Assembly: GCA_002368605.1 (NCBI GenBank)
Contig: DFEB01000032.1
Span: 1-64,000, forward strand
DNA length: 64,000 nt
DNA from: Treponema sp. UBA3813
GTDB taxonomy: Bacteria; Spirochaetota; Spirochaetia; Treponematales; Treponemataceae
Direction: 5' to 3'
Shown: piece after piece, positions 58,448-64,000 of the stretch
Position numbering within the stretch: the first letter of the stretch is position 1
Layout: every line of letters begins with the position of its first letter
The notes under the pieces: generated by a model
What the model saw: the letters and a program-made list of their open reading frames with translations, nothing else
What the model was told of the DNA's origin: nothing
Databases searched by the model: none
Translations under genes and position numbers: made by a program

Positions 58448-60948
58448 CAATTATAGCAGTACAATGCAGACTTTCATCAACTCGCTTGCCGGGAAAGGCC
58501 TTAAAAATCTTGGGGGGAAAGACTGTCCTTGACTGGACTCTTGCCGCCATGAAGAAGGTGAGGGCAGACGAATATTATGTTGCCACCGACGAGGCTTCTT
58601 TTGACGAGCTTGCGCCTGTTTGCGAGAGAAACGGCTTTAAGATTTTCAAAGGCCCCCTTGAAGATGTTCTTGCCCGCTATTGCAACTTAATCGAAGAAAC
58701 CAAGGCCGATGTCGTATTGCGCGCCACTGCCGATAATCCTTTCTTGTTTTACGAGGCGGCTGATTCTCTCGTTGAGGAATTTGAAAAAAGATCTCAGACC
58801 GAGGATTTTGACTATCTAACATACACAGGTCTTCCCCACGGAAGCGGAATCGAAATGTTCAAGGCGGCTTCACTTTTAAAGGCCCGCGCCCTTACAAATC
58901 TTGCCTATGACCACGAACATGTAGGTCCTTCTCTCTATAATCACCCGGAGCATTTTAGGTCTCTTTTCATTCCCGCTCCCCAAGCCTTTAATTACCCCAA
59001 TCTGCGCACTACAATCGACACTGCCGCAGATTTTAAGAGGGCTCAGTCGATTATAAAAATCATCTCTGGCGACAAGGTGAGCGAGAAAAATCCAGTAAAA
59101 GAGCCTTACAGCACTGAGCAAATTTTGTCTGCCCTTGAAAGTCCTGAGCTTTATAAGCCCATTCTCACAGTTCCCTGCGTCAAAAAAGGAAAGGGAACCG
59201 GACATTTGCGCCGCTGCTTGCAGATTGCCGTGGACACAGGGGCGAATGTTTACATTCCAGAAGATTCCGGCCTTGAAGAAAAAGATGAGCTTCTTGAAGA
59301 CGCAAAGAAAAACGGCCTTTTAGACGAGCAGATTGTAAGCCGCCTGCCCGAAAAAAACGAATATGACTTAATCGTAACCGATGCCTTTACCCTTGACCGG
59401 GAATTGGCTCTTTCTCTTTCAAAAGCCGCTCCTGTCCTTGCCATCGATGAAGGCTCACTCAACGCGGATTTGTGCGACTGTCTCTTGGATATTATTCCTT
59501 CTTATGGTCTTGAGCGTCCTGCAAATATCTCTGATCCCACTTTCGTTACATTGCCCCAGCACAAAAGGACGGCAAAAAAGCCTGAGTCAATCGATGAAAT
59601 CAAATCTCTTCTTGTGACTGTGGGTGGCGAGGATCCGGCGGACTTGGTTCTGCCTTCTTCCATTGCCTTTGCTTCCAGTGGTAAAAAAATCACAGCAATC
59701 GTGCAGAATCCCGAAGAGGCGGAATTGCGGGTCACTGACGAAGATTTGCGTAAAAAAATCACTTTCATTCGCCCAGTGCACAATTTGCGGGAACAGCTTT
59801 CCCAATACGATGTGGTCGTCACTCACTACGGCTTTACTGCCTTTGAGGCTCTTGCGGCTGGCTGCGGCGTGATTCTTCTTGGAACGACGGCTCTTCATGT
59901 AAATCTTGCGGTAAAATACGGCTTTGCCTGTCTTCCGGTTTCTCAAATCAATTCAGAGAACGCCCTTTCCCTTCTCAAAAAAACGGCTTCTCTCTATCCT
60001 GATTCTCCCTTTACAAAAGAGGGGGCTGGCAAAAAAAGTCTGGGTGACTTTGTAAAAGCTCTTGCTGGCGGAAAGAGATTTGCCTGCCCGGTCTGCCGGG
60101 ATGAAAAGGCTTCCGTTGAAAATCCCATTGTGGCCCGCACGACCCTTCATACCTTCCGCCGTTGCAAAACTTGCGGAATGCTCTACATGTCTTGGACTCA
60201 TGCCAGCGACAAAAATTACAATTCCTCTTATTTCTTCGAGGATTACAAAAAACAATACGGAAAGACCTATCTTGACGATTTTAAAAATATCAAAAAACAG
60301 TGCGTGCGTCGTACAAGCCTGGTGGATATGCTTTACCGAAGCGACCACAAGGCCGTCACTCCGGCTGTCTTGGATATAGGCTGCGCTTTCGGGCCTTACC
60401 TTGACGCGGCCAATGACTCTGGCTGGCAGGTCTTCGGCACGGATATTTCCAAAGAGGCCGTGGATTATGTCCAGAATTCCCTTCATTATCCGGCTGCCGT
60501 CGCCTCCTTCCCTGACTTTGACCCGGTTTCTGAATTCGGCGTGAAGAATTTTGACGCGGTGACCATGTGGTATGTCATCGAGCATTTCCAGGACTTGGAT
60601 TCAGTTTTGCGCGGAGTTTCAAAAATCCTTAAAAACGGAGGCATTTTTGCCTTCTCAACGCCATCTGCAAGTGGTGTTTCTGGCAGATTCAACACCCAGT
60701 CTTTCTTCCAGAATTCCCCCACAGATCATTTTACCCTCTGGGAGCCGGGCAGGGCTGCCTCAATCCTCAAGCGATACGGCTTTAAGGTCTGCAAAGTGGT
60801 CTCAACCGGTCACCACCCTGAGCGATTTCCAAATCTCAAAGGGCAAAAATCAACCAGCCTGAAATTCGCTCTTTATTCCACAGCCAGCCACTTCTTCGGT
60901 CTTGGGGATACATTCGAGGTCTACTGCAAAAAAGAAAAGGACTGTTAA
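58444..60948 (+). CDS. fusion: SpsF-like cytidylyltransferase, PseG-like, zinc ribbon, methyltransferase
   Basis: This 834-residue protein joins several sugar-modifying domains. Residues 1-230 are a SpsF/NeuA-like cytidylyltransferase (IAVQCRLSSTRLPGKALKILGGKTVLDW, then VVLRATADNPF). Residues 238-540 resemble PseG, the UDP-sugar hydrolase of pseudaminic acid synthesis, with GKGTGHLRRCLQIA and VVTHYGFTAFEALAAGCGVIL. A zinc-ribbon segment (CPVC, CKTCG; about 547-580) leads to a class I SAM methyltransferase with VLDIGCAFGPYL (about 641) and VTMWYVIEHFQD. It should act on nonulosonic-acid-like or flagellin glycans. Neighbouring GT2-like and spiro-SPASM genes support a glycan cluster. The exact sugar is unknown. 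Confidence 0.85.
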   Translation: MTIIAVQCRLSSTRLPGKALKILGGKTVLDWTLAAMKKVRADEYYVATDEASFDELAPVCERNGFKIFKGPLEDVLARYCNLIEETKADVVLRATADNPFLFYEAADSLVEEFEKRSQTEDFDYLTYTGLPHGSGIEMFKAASLLKARALTNLAYDHEHVGPSLYNHPEHFRSLFIPAPQAFNYPNLRTTIDTAADFKRAQSIIKIISGDKVSEKNPVKEPYSTEQILSALESPELYKPILTVPCVKKGKGTGHLRRCLQIAVDTGANVYIPEDSGLEEKDELLEDAKKNGLLDEQIVSRLPEKNEYDLIVTDAFTLDRELALSLSKAAPVLAIDEGSLNADLCDCLLDIIPSYGLERPANISDPTFVTLPQHKRTAKKPESIDEIKSLLVTVGGEDPADLVLPSSIAFASSGKKITAIVQNPEEAELRVTDEDLRKKITFIRPVHNLREQLSQYDVVVTHYGFTAFEALAAGCGVILLGTTALHVNLAVKYGFACLPVSQINSENALSLLKKTASLYPDSPFTKEGAGKKSLGDFVKALAGGKRFACPVCRDEKASVENPIVARTTLHTFRRCKTCGMLYMSWTHASDKNYNSSYFFEDYKKQYGKTYLDDFKNIKKQCVRRTSLVDMLYRSDHKAVTPAVLDIGCAFGPYLDAANDSGWQVFGTDISKEAVDYVQNSLHYPAAVASFPDFDPVSEFGVKNFDAVTMWYVIEHFQDLDSVLRGVSKILKNGGIFAFSTPSASGVSGRFNTQSFFQNSPTDHFTLWEPGRAASILKRYGFKVCKVVSTGHHPERFPNLKGQKSTSLKFALYSTASHFFGLGDTFEVYCKKEKDC

Positions 60949-60949
60949 T

Positions 60950-61375
60950 ATGAGTCAAACGATTACATCTTCTGTAAAAACATCAGATTCAGAACTTCCT
61001 TATGCACAGTTCGGAAGCGGCAAAAAGACTCTTGTCATTCTTCCAGGCCTCTATACAAAAAGTCTCATGCCTTTGGCCGAGGCTGTTGCCAATCAGTACC
61101 AGCGATTTACCAGCGAATATAAGGGCTATCTCTTTGACCGCGTGACTAAACCTCTCCAAGGCTATTCTGTCTATGACATGGCTGAAGACACAATTTGCGC
61201 CATGGATTCTCTTTCCCTAAAAGATTGCTATGTGCTTGGAGTTTCTGCAGGCGGCATTGTGGGGCAGATTATCGCAGCCAGGCGGCCTGATTTGGTAAAA
61301 AAACTTGCCCTGTCTTCAACAAGCGCAAAAACTTTTAGCAAAAGTTACAAGCGGTTATTTGCATACTTTTTCTGA
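60950..61375 (+). pseudogene. truncated alpha/beta hydrolase
   Basis: This 141-residue frame has the first half of an alpha/beta hydrolase: LVILPGLYTKSLMPLAEAV (oxyanion region), then the nucleophile elbow GVSAGGIVGQ (Ser near residue 110). It then ends soon after LALSSTSAKTFSKSYKRL. Complete hydrolases are about 230-280 residues and carry the catalytic Asp and His later; no continuation occurs in any frame in the 65 bases before the next gene. It starts two bases after the fusion gene. It is probably a remnant, though a small active relic cannot be excluded. Confidence 0.55.
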
Positions 61376-61391
61376 CAGAATGAATCTTAAA

Positions 61392-61420
61392 TTGTTTCAA
61401 AGCAAGTAATGTATTATAAT
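61392..61420 (+). promoter_or_regulatory. sigma-70-type promoter of the BMP lipoprotein gene
   Basis: TTGTTT (61392-61397), a 17-base spacer and a perfect TATAAT (61415-61420) lie about 20 bases before the GTG at 61441, which has AGGAGA upstream. It separates the gene from the truncated hydrolase. Confidence 0.7.
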
Positions 61421-61440
61421 AGCGAAGATAGGAGACTCTT

Positions 61441-62523
61441 GTGAAAAAATCTTTTTCATTTCTTCTCTTTTCTTTTTGCTTTCCCATCTTTTTTTGGGGC
61501 TGCCATAAGGACAATACGCCAGCTATTACTTCAAAATTAGTGACGGATGGATTGGGCGTTAACGACAAATCCTACAATGCGAGTGCATGGGAAGGTCTCT
61601 TGCGCTTTTACGGAGATTCTGTTGGAGAAGAAGAGCATTTCGGTACTCTTTACGATGTGGCGATTTGCAACGATAGCGGAAAATATTTTTCTGATTTAAG
61701 GGCTATTTCTGAAGAAAAGCCCGACCTCGTTATTATAACAGGATTTGTCCTTACTGATGCGATTCGGAGTGTCTCTCTTGTCTACCCAGAGCAAAAATTC
61801 CTTATGATTGACGGCAGCAATCTTTCAAATGAAAATGTTCAGAATTATCTTTTTGCCTCAGAAGAAGGTTCCTACCTTGTCGGTATGATAGCCGCTGAAC
61901 AGTCAGTCAAAGAGGGGGTGCAAAATCCTCGCTTTGGTTTTATAGGCGGTATGGAAAGCGATGAAATCATTGATTTTGAGATTGGTTATGTGCAGGGAAT
62001 CCGTGCCGTCCTTCCAGATGCAGAGGTGTTTTCTTTCTATACTGATGATTGGAGTCGGCCAGCACTGGCGGCAGCAAAAGCCAAAGTTTGGTATGAAAAG
62101 GGAGTCTATGCAATTTATACGGCTGCGGGCATGTGCGGAAACGGTACGATTGCGGAAGCTGTTTCTCACCGTAAGGCTGGCAAAAATGTATGGGCGATTG
62201 GTGTAGATCAAGATCAGTTTGGAGAGGGCGTTTACGGTGTTGGAAAATCTGCCGTTCTTACTTCAATGATAAAAAGGGTAGATAATGCTGTAGAAATCGG
62301 CCTGAATTCTGTCCGTACTGGCGCTTTCAAAGGCGGATCAAGAATCCTTTCCCTGAAAGACAAAGCTGTGGGCTTTTCGACTACAAATACGGAATTAGAC
62401 CCTGAAGTAATTAAGCATGTACAGACCGTGCAGGCAGAAATCATATCCGGTAAGCGCAATGTCATCTCAACTTATAAAGACCGGGCTGCCGCTGAATCGA
62501 TTTTACAGACGGTAAAGAAATAA
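61441..62523 (+). CDS. BMP-family (PnrA/TmpC-like) substrate-binding lipoprotein
   Basis: This 360-residue lipoprotein (GTG start; FPIFFWGC lipobox, Cys near residue 21) belongs to the basic-membrane-protein family, whose treponemal members (TmpC/PnrA) bind purine nucleosides for ABC import. Core features are LVTDGLGVNDKSYNASAWEGL, RFGFIGGMESDEI, YAIYTAAGMCGNG and WAIGVDQDQFGEGVYG. No ABC components lie downstream within the window; instead a membrane PP2C phosphatase follows after 16 bases. The protein could therefore feed a transporter encoded elsewhere or act as a ligand sensor for the phosphatase. The ligand is unproven. Confidence 0.88.
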   Translation: MKKSFSFLLFSFCFPIFFWGCHKDNTPAITSKLVTDGLGVNDKSYNASAWEGLLRFYGDSVGEEEHFGTLYDVAICNDSGKYFSDLRAISEEKPDLVIITGFVLTDAIRSVSLVYPEQKFLMIDGSNLSNENVQNYLFASEEGSYLVGMIAAEQSVKEGVQNPRFGFIGGMESDEIIDFEIGYVQGIRAVLPDAEVFSFYTDDWSRPALAAAKAKVWYEKGVYAIYTAAGMCGNGTIAEAVSHRKAGKNVWAIGVDQDQFGEGVYGVGKSAVLTSMIKRVDNAVEIGLNSVRTGAFKGGSRILSLKDKAVGFSTTNTELDPEVIKHVQTVQAEIISGKRNVISTYKDRAAAESILQTVKK

Positions 62524-62539
62524 GCGGAAGGAATAATTC

Positions 62540-64000
62540 ATGACTAAGAAATCACAGCTTAAACAGAGACATGTTTCTCCGCTGGCAGTTAAATTGCTTC
62601 TTGCTGCTGTTGCATTTGGCTTGCTTTTGTTTTTAATCATCGTTTATATGGGATACAAGCATTTTTCCAGTGTCTTCACTAACCAATACACTCGTATGAC
62701 AGAGCAGTTTGCCCATATCTCCGCTTCATATATTTCTGGCGAACAGATCAGCCGTTATGCCACAAGAGCCATTGCAGACGATGAATATAACGGAATCTAT
62801 CAAAAATTAATGGAAATAACCAATGTCGCTGACTTGGACAGCATTGCCGTTACGGTTCCAGAGGCAATCCGATATGAAACACAAAGCTATGTCTTTCACA
62901 CGGTAAATGCCCGTTATGCAGACAGAATACAAACCTATTCACTTGGCTCGCCGGAATATCTCCTTACAAAAAGCAAAAAATCCATCATAAACATGAAAAG
63001 GCTCATGCAGCTGGGAAAGCAATATACTGAATATAATTATTCAAAAAACAAAAAAGGGCAGAGAACAGGAACCGTAATGACGGCTCTTCCTCTCCGGGAC
63101 CAGTACAACAATATCATCGCCATGCTTTCAGTTACAAAGTCAATTGATGAAGTGATTGCAGTGCAGATGCTCTATTTTCAGCGTATTTTTATGGTCGCCC
63201 TTATCGTAACTTTAGTCTTCATCTTCCTTTACGGCTTTTCTCTCTGGCGCATGATTATTCGTCCTATTCTTTTGATTAAAAGTGAAACATCATTCTTTGC
63301 CGCGAACAATAAACTTTCCGGACTTCTTAAAAAAATCAAAAATCATGACGAAATCGGCTCCCTTTCCCATGCATTCGAGGACATGAGCGAGCAGATTAAC
63401 CGTTATATTACAGAACTCACAACGGTTACCGCCGAAAAAGAACGAATTTCTACTGAGCTGAATCTTGCGGCAAAAATCCAGCTTGAATCCCTTCCCAAAG
63501 GTTATCCAGCTTTCCCGGAGCGCAAGGATTTTGACCTTTTCGCATCCATGTCTCCAGCAAAGGAAGTGGGCGGTGACCTTTACGATTACATGCTTGTAGA
63601 CGATGACCATCTCATGCTTGTTGTGGGTGATGTTTCGGGTAAGGGGGTTCCGGCCGCTCTTTTTATGATGACGGCAAAAACTCTCCTTGATTCCGGATCA
63701 AAACACGGCCTTTCGCCAAAAGAAATTTTTGATACTACAAATAACCAGCTTTGCAAAGGAAATGAAAGCGATTTGTTCGTCACCTGCTGGCTGGGTATCC
63801 TTACTTTCAGCACGGGAGAACTTCGCTTCGTGAACGCAGGGCACCCCTATCCTGTTTTGTGTCATGATGGCAATTTCAGTTATGTAAAAACAAGTCCGAA
63901 TTTTGTACTGGGAGGAATGGAAGACATTTCTTACAAAGAACATTCGATAAATCTCGTAAAAGGCGACAGACTTTTTGTGTATACGGACGGAGTTACCGAA
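62540..64000 (+). CDS. membrane HAMP-PP2C (SpoIIE-type) phosphatase, partial
   Basis: This frame runs off the right edge after 487 codons. The protein has a membrane helix (about residues 17-38, LLLAAVAFGLLLFLIIVYMGY), a periplasmic sensor region (about 40-215), a second helix (about 217-238), a HAMP region (RPILLIKSETSF to EDMSEQINRYI), and a PP2C phosphatase domain with AKEVGGDLYDYMLVDDDHLMLVVGDVSGKGVPAALFMM and NAGHPYPVLCHDG, ending in VYTDGVTE. It likely dephosphorylates a STAS-type partner. It is co-oriented with the BMP lipoprotein, which may present ligand to it. Its 3' end and any STAS or kinase partner lie outside. Confidence 0.9.
   Translation, partial: MTKKSQLKQRHVSPLAVKLLLAAVAFGLLLFLIIVYMGYKHFSSVFTNQYTRMTEQFAHISASYISGEQISRYATRAIADDEYNGIYQKLMEITNVADLDSIAVTVPEAIRYETQSYVFHTVNARYADRIQTYSLGSPEYLLTKSKKSIINMKRLMQLGKQYTEYNYSKNKKGQRTGTVMTALPLRDQYNNIIAMLSVTKSIDEVIAVQMLYFQRIFMVALIVTLVFIFLYGFSLWRMIIRPILLIKSETSFFAANNKLSGLLKKIKNHDEIGSLSHAFEDMSEQINRYITELTTVTAEKERISTELNLAAKIQLESLPKGYPAFPERKDFDLFASMSPAKEVGGDLYDYMLVDDDHLMLVVGDVSGKGVPAALFMMTAKTLLDSGSKHGLSPKEIFDTTNNQLCKGNESDLFVTCWLGILTFSTGELRFVNAGHPYPVLCHDGNFSYVKTSPNFVLGGMEDISYKEHSINLVKGDRLFVYTDGVTE

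Noticed and set aside
59953..60585. 210-codon minus-strand frame inside the fusion gene
   Set aside because: It is opposite the conserved PseG-like and methyltransferase coding region and shows no motif.
1..64000. tRNA, rRNA, CRISPR arrays, insertion-sequence transposases
   Set aside because: I looked for cloverleaf-like segments in the gaps, regularly spaced repeats and transposase motifs and found none convincing.

Overview
The window reads as chromosomal DNA of a treponeme (Spirochaetota). The lineage markers are a Tp34/P19-type iron protein beside an FTR1 permease, a BpuR-like PUR-domain protein, a spiro-SPASM protein, a TmpC/PnrA-like BMP lipoprotein, and many Sec lipoproteins with spirochete-style lipoboxes. 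Genes are dense on both strands. I see no tRNA, rRNA, CRISPR array or recognisable insertion sequence.

Layout. Positions 1-324 hold a long imperfect palindrome and no gene. 325-2523 (minus) is an iron-uptake pair. 2640-5258 (plus) has an exported protein of unknown function and a TrpB2-type enzyme. 5255-14864 (minus) is a housekeeping run: AI-2E-family permease, serS, SIMPL protein, a repeat-rich lipoprotein, a small membrane protein, smc and a DEAD-box-type helicase. A glycosyltransferase follows at 14921-16033 (plus). 16180-18774 (minus) is a partner-switching module (PP2C phosphatase, STAS protein, RsbW-like kinase), then a ParB-like protein, a phosphoesterase and a TPR protein. After a plus-strand TPR/coiled-coil protein, 23514-30756 (minus) has mutL and xseB, then a CreC/CreB/CreD-like set, then xseA.

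The most distinctive region is 30902-46302. Twelve or thirteen plus-strand reading frames, with gaps of at most about 25 bases and several 4-base overlaps, form one apparent 15.4 kb operon. It encodes a compact type II secretion apparatus (secretin, ATPase, platform protein, a clear GspG pseudopilin, three pseudopilin- or assembly-like proteins), two lipoproteins, a clostripain-like (C11) lipoprotein protease, a Sec-targeted Rhs/YD-repeat protein of about 2,000 residues with a C-terminal domain that looks like a cysteine peptidase, and a small signal-peptide protein in the position of an immunity gene. I infer a dedicated secretion line for an Rhs effector. The Rhs gene is split by a +1 shift at a six-T tract, which could be a phase switch, a recoding site, a mutation or a sequencing error.

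The rest holds a FocA/NirC-type channel, an acyl-CoA carboxyltransferase, two surface or exported proteins of unknown role, a phosphoribosyltransferase, rnhB, a BpuR-like regulator and a cysteine desulfurase. A glycan-related cluster follows: spiro-SPASM, a GT2-like protein, and an unusual fusion of cytidylyltransferase, PseG-like and methyltransferase domains. Next come a truncated alpha/beta hydrolase, a BMP lipoprotein with a good sigma-70-type promoter, and a HAMP/PP2C phosphatase that runs off the right edge.
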